Below, piece by piece: positions 14,161 to 22,200 of a stretch of 22,847 nt of DNA; the stretch's first letter is position 1, and each line of letters begins with the position of its first letter. Position numbers and translations under genes: made by a program. The DNA is from Lachnospiraceae bacterium UBA1258. GTDB taxonomy: Bacteria; Bacillota; Clostridia; Lachnospirales; Lachnospiraceae. Location of the stretch: contig DBVS01000047.1 of NCBI GenBank assembly GCA_002308235.1, forward strand, positions 1 to 22,847, in the 5' to 3' direction. The notes below the pieces were generated by a model. It searched no databases and was not told the DNA's origin. It worked only from the letters and a program-made list of their open reading frames with translations.

Positions 14161-14962
14161 TTTTTCATCCACCGACGAATATATTGCTTCCGAAGAACTC
14201 ATGGGAAGCGTAAACATTGCAATTGCTCTTGAAAAACCTTTGCTTATAAAGGGTGAACCCGGAACCGGAAAGACCATGCTTGCCAATGCCATCGCAAAGG
14301 CTTTAAACAAGCGTCTTATTGTGTGGAACATCAAATCCACCACCAAGGCTTCCGAGGGTTTATATACTTATGACACGATTCAGCGTCTTTACGACGGACA
14401 GTTCGGCGGAGAAGGCGTTGACGACATAGGCCACTACATTAAACTCGGAAAACTGGGAGAAGCCTTCACCAGTGACGAGCAGGTTGTACTTCTTATCGAC
14501 GAAATTGACAAGGCCGACCTTGAATTCCCCAATGACCTTCTTTGGGAACTTGATAAGATGGAATTCTATATTTACGAGACCAAGGAAACCATTACAGCCA
14601 AGAAGCGTCCCATAGTTATTATTACGTCAAATGCCGAAAAAGAGCTTCCCGATGCTTTTCTTCGTCGTTGCATTTTCCATTACATCGAATTCCCCGATCA
14701 GGCGCTTATGGAGGAGATAGTTAAAACGCATTTCCCGAATATCGAGGAAAACCTGCTTAAAAATGCAATGCAGGTATTTTACGATATCCGTTCATATTCT
14801 CAGCTTCGAAAGAAACCCGCCACCAGTGAACTTATCGATTGGCTCAATGCTCTTATGATAGGCGGAATAGATCCCGAAAAAATCAAAGCCGAGCTTCCTT
14901 TCGTAGGCGTCCTCATCAAGAAGGACGAAGACCTGGAAGTAGTCAGAAGAAGGGTAGACTAA
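14150..14962 (+). CDS. MoxR-type AAA+ ATPase
   Basis: A 270-aa AAA+ ATPase of the MoxR/CoxD group, chaperone-like ATPases that act with VWA-domain partners, usually in protein maturation or metal-centre insertion. Walker A is GEPGTGKT (35-42), Walker B VVLLIDEIDKAD (Asp117, Glu118), sensor 1 IVIITSN, and the arginine finger region is DAFLRRC. The start is TTG, supported by AGGAG 6 bases upstream and inside gpsA. The next gene encodes a VWA protein 7 bases on, completing the usual pair. The substrate cannot be told from the neighbours, which are a phospholipid enzyme on one side and signalling proteins on the other. Confidence 0.92.
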   Translation: MKNNFSSTDEYIASEELMGSVNIAIALEKPLLIKGEPGTGKTMLANAIAKALNKRLIVWNIKSTTKASEGLYTYDTIQRLYDGQFGGEGVDDIGHYIKLGKLGEAFTSDEQVVLLIDEIDKADLEFPNDLLWELDKMEFYIYETKETITAKKRPIVIITSNAEKELPDAFLRRCIFHYIEFPDQALMEEIVKTHFPNIEENLLKNAMQVFYDIRSYSQLRKKPATSELIDWLNALMIGGIDPEKIKAELPFVGVLIKKDEDLEVVRRRVD

Positions 14963-14969
14963 ACTATCG

Positions 14970-16169
14970 ATGTTTTCGACGTTCTTTTACACTTTAAAAG
15001 CGAAGGGGCTTGAGTGCTCCTTAAGTGAATGGCTTGCTTTGTTCGACGCCCTGAATAAGGGTCTGGACGGAGGAAGCCTTACGGGCTTTTATTACATGGC
15101 AAGAGCAATTCTTGTGAAGAACGAAACCGATTTCGACAAATTCGATCTGGCCTTTGAGGAATGCTTTAAGGGCATCAAATCCGAGAACCAAATCACCGAC
15201 AGGATGCTTGAATGGCTGGATAAATCCGAATTTCAGGAACTCATGCACGAGGAAGAGCGTTATTGGCTCAATCAGGTCGAGGATATGCACGTTGACAAAG
15301 AAGACGTGGAGCAGAAATTCAAAGACCGCTTAAAGGATCAGGACAGTGAGCATAACGGCGGAAGTTACTGGATCGGAACCATGGGTAAGACCCAGTTCGG
15401 TAACATGGGCGGTAACATCGGAGGCATCAGAGTCGGAGGCAGCACAGGCTATCAAAGCGCCTTTGCGGTGGTGGGAGCCAGAAAGTATAAGGACTTCAGA
15501 GACGATCGCATGCTTGATAACAGACAGTTTCAGACCGCCTTCAGAAAGCTTCGCCAGTTTTCTTCAAAACTTGATATTCCCAAGACCGAACTTGATATAA
15601 ACGGTACGGTGGATGCTACCTGTAACTGCGGCGGAATGCTAAGGATCATAATGGACAGACCCAGGAAGAATGCCGTTAAGCTGCTTCTTTTAATGGACTC
15701 CGGCGGCACCATGATCCCTTTCATGAAACTCATGAACGAGCTGTTTCAGTCCATACATAAATCAAACCATTACAAAGACGTAAAGACCTATTATTTTCAT
15801 AACTGCATTTACGCAAAGATGTACAAGACTCCCGAATGTGAGAATGGGGACTGGGTGGATACCGACTGGATGTTTCGAAACATCGATTCCGACTATAAGG
15901 TGATTATAGTGGGAGATGCGGCAATGGCACCCGAAGAACTGTATTCCGAGACCGGTAACTACAGAGGCCCCAACGGAGGTCTTTCGGGAGAGCAATGGCT
16001 GCTTTTGCTTAAGAAACATTATAAGAAGGTCGTTTGGCTGAATCCCAAGATGGCACCCGGAGAGGCGCCCTGGAGAGAGGCCGAAACGGCGGTCAAAAAG
16101 ATTTTTCCCATGTACAAGCTGACGGTTGAGGGGTTAAACGAAGCCATGAACAAGCTTATGTCAAGATAA
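14970..16169 (+). CDS. CoxE-like VWA domain protein, partner of the MoxR ATPase
   Basis: A 399-aa cytoplasmic protein with a helical N-terminal half (about 1-130), a Gly-rich middle (GTMGKTQFGNMGGNIGG) and a C-terminal von Willebrand A-like domain. The metal-ion site is LLLLMDSGGTM, with Asp243 and Thr247; the first Ser of the usual DxSxS motif is Gly, as in CoxE-like proteins that read DxGGS. DATCNCGG just before the domain carries a CxC pair. The N-terminal half is also typical of MoxR partners. No clear Shine-Dalgarno lies near the ATG, so translation is probably coupled to the ATPase gene ending 7 bases before. It presumably delivers a substrate to the ATPase; which one is unknown. Confidence 0.87.
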   Translation: MFSTFFYTLKAKGLECSLSEWLALFDALNKGLDGGSLTGFYYMARAILVKNETDFDKFDLAFEECFKGIKSENQITDRMLEWLDKSEFQELMHEEERYWLNQVEDMHVDKEDVEQKFKDRLKDQDSEHNGGSYWIGTMGKTQFGNMGGNIGGIRVGGSTGYQSAFAVVGARKYKDFRDDRMLDNRQFQTAFRKLRQFSSKLDIPKTELDINGTVDATCNCGGMLRIIMDRPRKNAVKLLLLMDSGGTMIPFMKLMNELFQSIHKSNHYKDVKTYYFHNCIYAKMYKTPECENGDWVDTDWMFRNIDSDYKVIIVGDAAMAPEELYSETGNYRGPNGGLSGEQWLLLLKKHYKKVVWLNPKMAPGEAPWREAETAVKKIFPMYKLTVEGLNEAMNKLMSR

Positions 16170-16193
16170 GCTTTCTTACGAAGGTCAGTGCTT

Positions 16194-17252
16194 ATGGATA
16201 AAATAATGATTGTTGACGACAATATGGCGAATCTCATTATGGCCCGCAAAACTCTTGAGGACATGTATGAGGTAATTCCCGTATCCAGCGGAATTTCGGC
16301 TTTGGAATGTTTGAATGACATGCCGGATCTTCCGGTGCTTGTTTTGCTTGATGTGGATATGCCCAACGTTAACGGTTTTCAGGTTATATCCGAAATGAAG
16401 AACAAGAATCGTTTGAAAGATATACCCATTATTTTCCTTACAGCTCAGGATGACGATATCACCGAACTGGAAGGTTATAATCTTGGCGCCTCCGATTACA
16501 TCAGAAAGCCCTATACCGCCAATCTTTTAAAAAAGCGCGTCGATATTCAGATCCAACTCCTGAGTCAGAGGAAAAAACTGGAGGAATATAATTCAAATCT
16601 TTCTTCCTCCGTTCAGGATAAAGTCAGAAAGATCGTGGGCCTTCAGTATTCGGTGGTGGAGATGTTTGTGGACATGCTTGAAAAGCGTGACATTAAACTC
16701 GGGTCCCACGCCAAGCGAATCGAGAAGGACATGGAAATCATGCTTTCCGAGATCAGCAAGCGTGACGAATATAAGCTTTCTGCCGACGATTCTTCCACCA
16801 TAAGCTTTGCTTCGAAGATCCATGATCTGGGTAAACTCTGTATTCAGGATAAGTTTTTGAATTTAAGGAGCAATGCCAAGGTATTCGAGCTTGAAGCCTT
16901 AAAAACTCATGCCGCCATGGGAGCGGATACCCTTTCAAAGATCACGCAGCTTGGAAGCGGAAATTCCAATTTCATGAACTATGCCTTCAACATGTGCAGA
17001 TATCATCATGAAAACTGGGACGGAACCGGATATCCCGAGAAACTTGCCGGAGAAGATATCCCGCTTGAAGCAAGGATCCTTGCCATTGTTGATGCCTATG
17101 ACAATTTAAGATACAGCGAGAATAACGAAAAGCTTCTGAATCATTCGGAAGCCGTAATGAAGATAAAGTTTGCCAAGTTTACTCAGTTTGATCCCAAACT
17201 TGTGGACATCTTTGCCGAAAAAGAATGGGAGATTGCCAAAATCAATCCTTAA
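16194..17252 (+). CDS. Response regulator with HD-GYP cyclic-di-GMP phosphodiesterase output
   Basis: A 352-aa protein with an N-terminal receiver (1-120) and a C-terminal HD-GYP domain (about 160-350), joined by a coiled-coil-like linker. The receiver has Asp8-Asp9, phospho-acceptor Asp53 in LLDVDMP, FLTAQDD and Lys in YIRKPY. The HD-GYP core is complete: HDLGK (His210, Asp211, Lys214), His239, HHENWDGTGYP (His271 to Pro281) and IVDAYDNL. Such domains hydrolyse cyclic di-GMP to pGpG or GMP. I prefer the ATG at 16194 (AAGG 9 bases upstream) over the GTG at 16188. Two hybrid kinases follow directly, so it is the likely output of that module. Confidence 0.93.
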   Translation: MDKIMIVDDNMANLIMARKTLEDMYEVIPVSSGISALECLNDMPDLPVLVLLDVDMPNVNGFQVISEMKNKNRLKDIPIIFLTAQDDDITELEGYNLGASDYIRKPYTANLLKKRVDIQIQLLSQRKKLEEYNSNLSSSVQDKVRKIVGLQYSVVEMFVDMLEKRDIKLGSHAKRIEKDMEIMLSEISKRDEYKLSADDSSTISFASKIHDLGKLCIQDKFLNLRSNAKVFELEALKTHAAMGADTLSKITQLGSGNSNFMNYAFNMCRYHHENWDGTGYPEKLAGEDIPLEARILAIVDAYDNLRYSENNEKLLNHSEAVMKIKFAKFTQFDPKLVDIFAEKEWEIAKINP

Positions 17253-17263
17253 GGGGGAGTTGT

Positions 17264-19372
17264 ATGGGCTCTTGGCTTAACAAGTATCTCGGGGAGAACA
17301 TTCCCATAAAAGAAAGGCTCTTTTATATCGCATCCTTTTCGGGCAGTTTGGGCGGCCTTTTATTCTCCATGTTCGGATTTCTTGTGCGCCTTAATATTCC
17401 GTTTATCGGGGGATTTCTTTTTATCTGTGTATTCAGCGCCGTTCTGTTTTTTGGCCAGTCCAAATTCAGGAATCGGTTGACTCTTCATGCCCGGCTTTTT
17501 CTCGTCGTAAACAATCTTTTTGCGTTTCCGTTATTAATGCTTATAAACGATAACAACACCGTGGAGATTCCGATATATTTCTTTATCGGTTTTACTTTCG
17601 GCGTTGTTTTGCTTTCGGGACTTGAAAGGATCCTGTATCTATCCGTACAGTTCATCGTAAATATTCTTTGCGCCTTTTACTGTTTTGTCTTAAGAACGGA
17701 CGAACGGGGCGTCATAGGGGCGGAAACACCCATAGATTATGCAAGGATAGAGATCGCCATCATTATGGCGTCCACTCTTTGCGGAATAATGATCTTTTAC
17801 CGAAATCGTCTTTTGAGCCGTGAAATGCGCAAAAAGGAAGAAGCGACCCAGAAGGCGGAACAGGTCAATTTTGCGAAGGATATGTTCCTTGTAAACGTTT
17901 CCCACGAGATCCGTACACCTCTTAACGCCATTATCGGAACCGCCGATATGGTCATCGATTCGGACGCGGGAAACCACGTTAAAGAAATGGCCTTTAACAT
18001 TTCAAATTCCAGTCATGCTCTTTTGTCCATCACATCGGACCTTCTTGATTTCTCAAGGATGAACGTGGAAACCTTTAAGCCTGTCAGCGAAAAATACGAT
18101 ATCACCGGAATGTTAAACGATATCGTAAACCTTATTTCGGTGCGCCTTCTTGATTCAAACGTGGAATTCTACGTAAATGTGGCACCGAATCTTCCCAAGA
18201 TCCTGATAGGTGACGGCGGAAAGATACGACAGATCATCATAAACATGCTGTCCAATGCCGTAAAATATACAAAAGAAGGCCATATGACCTTTAATGTGGG
18301 CTTTGAATACGGAAACAATTCCGAGATTTTACTTAAGATCTCCGTCGAAGATACGGGTATCGGAATCAAGGAAGAAAACCTTGAAAAGATCTTTGTTCCC
18401 TACAACCGTTCCGGTGAGATTACCGACAGGCTCATAGAGGGTAACGGGCTGGGTCTTGCCCTTTGCAGGAAACTTTCCGAAGCCATGGGCGGAAGGATAT
18501 ACGCAGAGTCCGTATACGGGTCGGGATCCACTTTCTTTTTCGAAGCAAAGCAAAAGTTGGAAGAGCCTTACACCGGCGGGTATGCGGGCACCGTATTTAA
18601 GCCGAATATGAGCGTCGGATTTTACTCGGGTCTTAACAAAGAATCGGACCGCTTAAGAAGCATTCTCCAGGCCATGGAAGTTTCCGTGGAGTACGCTTCA
18701 AACGAAGAGGAATTCCTTAAAATATCCAAGAAAGAAAAACACGAGTTTTATCTTATCGATTCCGTTTCTTACGAGCGGATCAAAGAGCGCTTAAACGAAG
18801 AGGGCGTCGACTGGAAAAAGCTTGCGGTAATAAGTCCCTGCAACTATTCATATTCGGACGAGCCCTTTGAATATGTGCTGACAAGACCCGTCAGCTGCTT
18901 GAACCTTTCGGATCTTCTTAACAAGACCCAGAACTTTGCCATCAGGAAGCAAATGTATGAAGGCAAATTCTCGCTTCCCGGGATCAACATCCTTGTTATT
19001 GACGATAATCTGGTGAACCTTGAAGTTACGGCAAATATCCTTTCAAGGTATGATGCAAGGATCATAACCGCTGCCAGCGGAAGAGAGGGCATTACCGTTA
19101 TCGAGAACGAGCGGGTGGACATGGTATTCCTTGATTACATGATGCCGGATATGGACGGAATAGATACCCTTAAAGAGATCAGAAAGCTTAACAGCGGTGC
19201 TTTTTTGAACCTTCCCGTCATTGCCCTTACAGCCAATGTGGTCAGTGGTGCAAGAGATTTCTTTTTGGAGTCCGGGTTTGATGATTATCTTTCCAAGCCC
19301 ATCGAGATCGACAAGATGGAAAAGATCATAGTAAAGCATCTTCCCAGTGAAGCTGTTAAGATTCAGATTTAA
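17264..19372 (+). CDS. Hybrid sensor histidine kinase with intact ATPase and receiver
   Basis: A hybrid kinase of about 702 aa. Six predicted membrane segments fill residues 15-190 without a large outside loop. A coiled stretch leads to VNVSHEIRTPLNAIIG (His214). The ATPase domain is complete: N-box INMLSNAVKYT (Asn331), G1 DTGIG (Asp363) and G2 GNGLGL (393-398). A receiver-like segment lacking the acidic pair follows (about 450-560), then a true receiver with Asp580-Asp581, phospho-acceptor Asp624 in VFLDYMMPDMDG, ALTANV and YLSKPI. No HPt is present. The start at 17264 follows GGGGGAG; the earlier in-frame ATG at 17225 lies inside the HD-GYP gene. It should autophosphorylate and pass phosphate to an HPt in another protein. 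Confidence 0.93.
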   Translation: MGSWLNKYLGENIPIKERLFYIASFSGSLGGLLFSMFGFLVRLNIPFIGGFLFICVFSAVLFFGQSKFRNRLTLHARLFLVVNNLFAFPLLMLINDNNTVEIPIYFFIGFTFGVVLLSGLERILYLSVQFIVNILCAFYCFVLRTDERGVIGAETPIDYARIEIAIIMASTLCGIMIFYRNRLLSREMRKKEEATQKAEQVNFAKDMFLVNVSHEIRTPLNAIIGTADMVIDSDAGNHVKEMAFNISNSSHALLSITSDLLDFSRMNVETFKPVSEKYDITGMLNDIVNLISVRLLDSNVEFYVNVAPNLPKILIGDGGKIRQIIINMLSNAVKYTKEGHMTFNVGFEYGNNSEILLKISVEDTGIGIKEENLEKIFVPYNRSGEITDRLIEGNGLGLALCRKLSEAMGGRIYAESVYGSGSTFFFEAKQKLEEPYTGGYAGTVFKPNMSVGFYSGLNKESDRLRSILQAMEVSVEYASNEEEFLKISKKEKHEFYLIDSVSYERIKERLNEEGVDWKKLAVISPCNYSYSDEPFEYVLTRPVSCLNLSDLLNKTQNFAIRKQMYEGKFSLPGINILVIDDNLVNLEVTANILSRYDARIITAASGREGITVIENERVDMVFLDYMMPDMDGIDTLKEIRKLNSGAFLNLPVIALTANVVSGARDFFLESGFDDYLSKPIEIDKMEKIIVKHLPSEAVKIQI

Positions 19373-19384
19373 AACGGAGCATTG

Positions 19385-22153
19385 ATGAGCAGAAAGAGCG
19401 TAAAAATCCCTAAAATGAAAATACAGTACGATATAAGGCGGGAATCCTTCGGGTTTATTTTACTGCTTATTATTGTGCTGTCCATAATTGCCATCGGGTT
19501 CAATCTGCTTACAAACAGGACAGAGCCTCTTGTTAATGCCGTTCTTCTTCTAAGTTTTGTTTTCGGCTCCGTCGGAATGTTCATTTTCTTAAAGAAAAAG
19601 TCAATCCGAATTCTTTCCGTGATAACCATATGTTACATAAACTTTATCGTAATGCCCGTTTTCATTTTCTTCGGTGCCACCACCAGCGCCAGTACCCCAA
19701 TCTGGATCGCTGCGGGTATTATGCTCATGTATCTCATTCTGGACGCGGCGGACTTCTGGTGGCTCTTTATCCTGACCGTTTATCTTGAAACCTATCTTTA
19801 TACCAGATTTTATCTTTGGGAAAGAAGGGATACCTATGTAGGCTCGAGAATGGGCTTCTTTATACTGTTTCTGGTTGCTTTTATCGGAACCGCTTTTTCT
19901 CTTATCGCAGTATTGCTGATGCAGGAAAGAAACTTTAAGATTTCCGAATCTGCAATCGATAAATCCCGTGAAATAGAAAGGTCCGCAGGAGCCGCAAAAT
20001 CAAGATTCCTTGCCAACATGTCCCATGAGATAAGGACACCCATGAACTCCATCATCGGGCTTTCGGAGCTTATCTTGAAAGAAGAAATGGATGATGTTAC
20101 CAGGAACGAAGTCATGCTTATCAAACAGTCTGCCTATGACCTGCTTGATATCATTGATGACGTGCTTGTTTATTCAAAGCTTGATTCCGGGAAAATGAAG
20201 CTTACCGAGGAAGAATTTGAAGTTGTTTCTTTCTTAAAGCAGATTGTAGGTTCCATTAGCCTTGCAAGTGCCCAGAAAGACTTAAAGATACACATCGACA
20301 TTGACCATAAGATACCCAAGACCCTTAAGGGCGATGATATGCGCTTAAGGCAGATCATAACCAGGATCCTCTTTATTTCTTTGTCTCTTACAGACAACGG
20401 ACGAATTATGTTAAATATGTCCTGCGAAAGAGATCCGAAAGACAGGATCGCCCATGTAAAATGTATCATATCCGATACGGGTGCGGGCTTATCGAAAGCC
20501 GATCTTGATGCCTTGTTCGGAGTTTATGATACGTATGATTCAAAGCAGAACAGTAACTTAAAGGGTATCGGCCTTAAGTTAAACATCTGCAGGGAACTGC
20601 TTTCCCTTATGAACGGAACCCTGGATGTAAGCTCCATCGACGGAATCGGTCTTCGTTCCGAACTTAACGTGGACTTCGGTATTGCGGATCCGGCTCCCAT
20701 GATCAGCATCAACGAGACTTCCGGAAAGAAGGTCCTGGTATACGTTTATGAGAACAGGGAACTTGCCCAGTGGAAGAGTATCATGGAAGGCTTCAGGATA
20801 CTTCCGGATTATGCAAATTCCTACTTTGCTTTTGATAAGTCTCTGCAAAAAACGGACTATGACTATATATTCATTCCGGACAAGATCTATCCCTCGGTTT
20901 CAAACCTGATTGAATCCTACAAGTGTGAGGAACACACCTATATCATCACAAATCCCGACAGGACCTACGGCGATTTCGACAGATGCAGGATCATATACCA
21001 TCCCGTATATTCAGTTACCATTGCAGATGTGCTTAACAACAAGTGGAAGGCCGAAGACTTTGAATTTAAGGACGACACCCAGTATGACGGAAGCAAAGCA
21101 AAGATCCTTGTGGTGGACGATAACGGCGTGAACCTTAAGGTGGCTTCCGGTATATTCAAGTATTACAACATCGATATCGATATCGCAAAGAGCGGTGAAG
21201 AGGCCATAAAGAAGATGCAGTCCATTGACTATAATCTTGTATTTATGGACCTTGTAATGCCCGAAATGAGCGGTTCCGAAGCCCTCCGAATAATCAGGGG
21301 AATGAACAAACCCAATATTTCCGATGTTCCCGTAATCGCCCTTACCGCAAATGCAGGCGGTAACATCAGAGAAGAAATACTTGCGGACGGCTTCCAGGAA
21401 TATCTTGCAAAGCCCATAAAGCAGCGATATCTCTTAAACTGCCTGCTGGATTTCCTTCCTCCGGGTCTTTTAAAGCGCGTTGCCAAGAAACAGGAAAAGA
21501 AAGAAGAGATTCCCGTTGTAAAGCCCGAAGACAATGTGCTTGATGTATCAAAGGGCCGTGCAAACATCGGAAACAATACGGAATCCTATTGCGCCATTCT
21601 TAATACCTATTACAGTGAAGGTTTAAGAAAGATAAAAGCCCTTCCCGACGAACTTGAGGCAGGAAATATTGCCCTGTTTACCACCGATGTGCACGGTATC
21701 AAGTCGTCAAGTGCCGCCATCGGAGCCACGGCAGTGTCCGCAATGTTCAAAGAACTTGAGAACGCGGGAAAGAACAACGATCTTGATTTTATCCACAAAA
21801 AGTATAATGCCTATATCGATTCCTTTAAGAAGATCCTTTCGGATGTTAAGGATTATCTCGTATCCCAGAATCGATTTGAGTACAAAGAAGTCACGGATGA
21901 ACGCATTAAGAATCTGGAAGTGGAAGAACTGGATGCCGAAGGAATCCTTGTTTTGAGAGATCTTATAGACAGGATGGATCTTAAGGCCTGCGATCCCATT
22001 ATGGACGATCTCGGTGCCCATAACTACGGTGAAGATATCAATTTCCAGATAGAGAAGCTTAAAAAGGCTTACGACATGTTTGATTTCCATGAGGTAAAGG
22101 TCGTGCTGAACGAACTGCTGGAGAATCTTAAGAAAGTCAACGCGGAAGATTGA
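19385..22153 (+). CDS. Hybrid histidine kinase with degenerate ATPase domain, receiver and HPt
   Basis: A 922-aa paralogue of the preceding kinase. Six membrane segments fill the N-terminal 190 residues; MSHEIRTPMNSIIG carries His214. In the ATPase domain the N-box reads RILFISLSL: Ile331 sits exactly where the neighbour has Asn331, and a second Asn is Arg. G1 DTGAG (Asp364) is kept, but G2 is GIGLKL with Lys398 for Gly. ATP-dependent kinase activity is therefore doubtful. A degenerate receiver-like segment (about 440-570), an intact receiver (Asp622 in VFMDLVMPEMSG) and an HPt domain with His770 in VHGIKSSSAAIGA follow, then a helical tail of about 85 residues. GGAG is 5 bases before the ATG. 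It may be a phosphotransfer hub. Confidence 0.92.
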   Translation: MSRKSVKIPKMKIQYDIRRESFGFILLLIIVLSIIAIGFNLLTNRTEPLVNAVLLLSFVFGSVGMFIFLKKKSIRILSVITICYINFIVMPVFIFFGATTSASTPIWIAAGIMLMYLILDAADFWWLFILTVYLETYLYTRFYLWERRDTYVGSRMGFFILFLVAFIGTAFSLIAVLLMQERNFKISESAIDKSREIERSAGAAKSRFLANMSHEIRTPMNSIIGLSELILKEEMDDVTRNEVMLIKQSAYDLLDIIDDVLVYSKLDSGKMKLTEEEFEVVSFLKQIVGSISLASAQKDLKIHIDIDHKIPKTLKGDDMRLRQIITRILFISLSLTDNGRIMLNMSCERDPKDRIAHVKCIISDTGAGLSKADLDALFGVYDTYDSKQNSNLKGIGLKLNICRELLSLMNGTLDVSSIDGIGLRSELNVDFGIADPAPMISINETSGKKVLVYVYENRELAQWKSIMEGFRILPDYANSYFAFDKSLQKTDYDYIFIPDKIYPSVSNLIESYKCEEHTYIITNPDRTYGDFDRCRIIYHPVYSVTIADVLNNKWKAEDFEFKDDTQYDGSKAKILVVDDNGVNLKVASGIFKYYNIDIDIAKSGEEAIKKMQSIDYNLVFMDLVMPEMSGSEALRIIRGMNKPNISDVPVIALTANAGGNIREEILADGFQEYLAKPIKQRYLLNCLLDFLPPGLLKRVAKKQEKKEEIPVVKPEDNVLDVSKGRANIGNNTESYCAILNTYYSEGLRKIKALPDELEAGNIALFTTDVHGIKSSSAAIGATAVSAMFKELENAGKNNDLDFIHKKYNAYIDSFKKILSDVKDYLVSQNRFEYKEVTDERIKNLEVEELDAEGILVLRDLIDRMDLKACDPIMDDLGAHNYGEDINFQIEKLKKAYDMFDFHEVKVVLNELLENLKKVNAED

Positions 22154-22156
22154 TGC

Positions 22157-22185
22157 TTGACAATACAAAAACCCTTTGTTAGTAT
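22157..22185 (+). promoter_or_regulatory. Sigma-A-type promoter for tyrS
   Basis: TTGACA (22157-22162), a perfect -35, is followed after exactly 17 bases by TAGTAT (22180-22185, 4 of 6). Transcription should start near 22192, a few bases before the T-box leader. The promoter begins 3 bases after the stop of the kinase gene. Confidence 0.8.
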
Positions 22186-22200
22186 GTGCTTGATAAAGGC

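Noticed and set aside
17225..17263. Upstream extension of the first hybrid kinase to the ATG at 17225
   Set aside because: It overlaps the HD-GYP gene and encodes MGDCQNQSLRGSC without a ribosome site; GGGGGAG just before 17264 supports the shorter protein.
21172..21185. Palindrome CGATATCGATATCG
   Set aside because: Arises from the repeated Ile-Asp codons of the receiver domain in the second hybrid kinase; no regulatory context.
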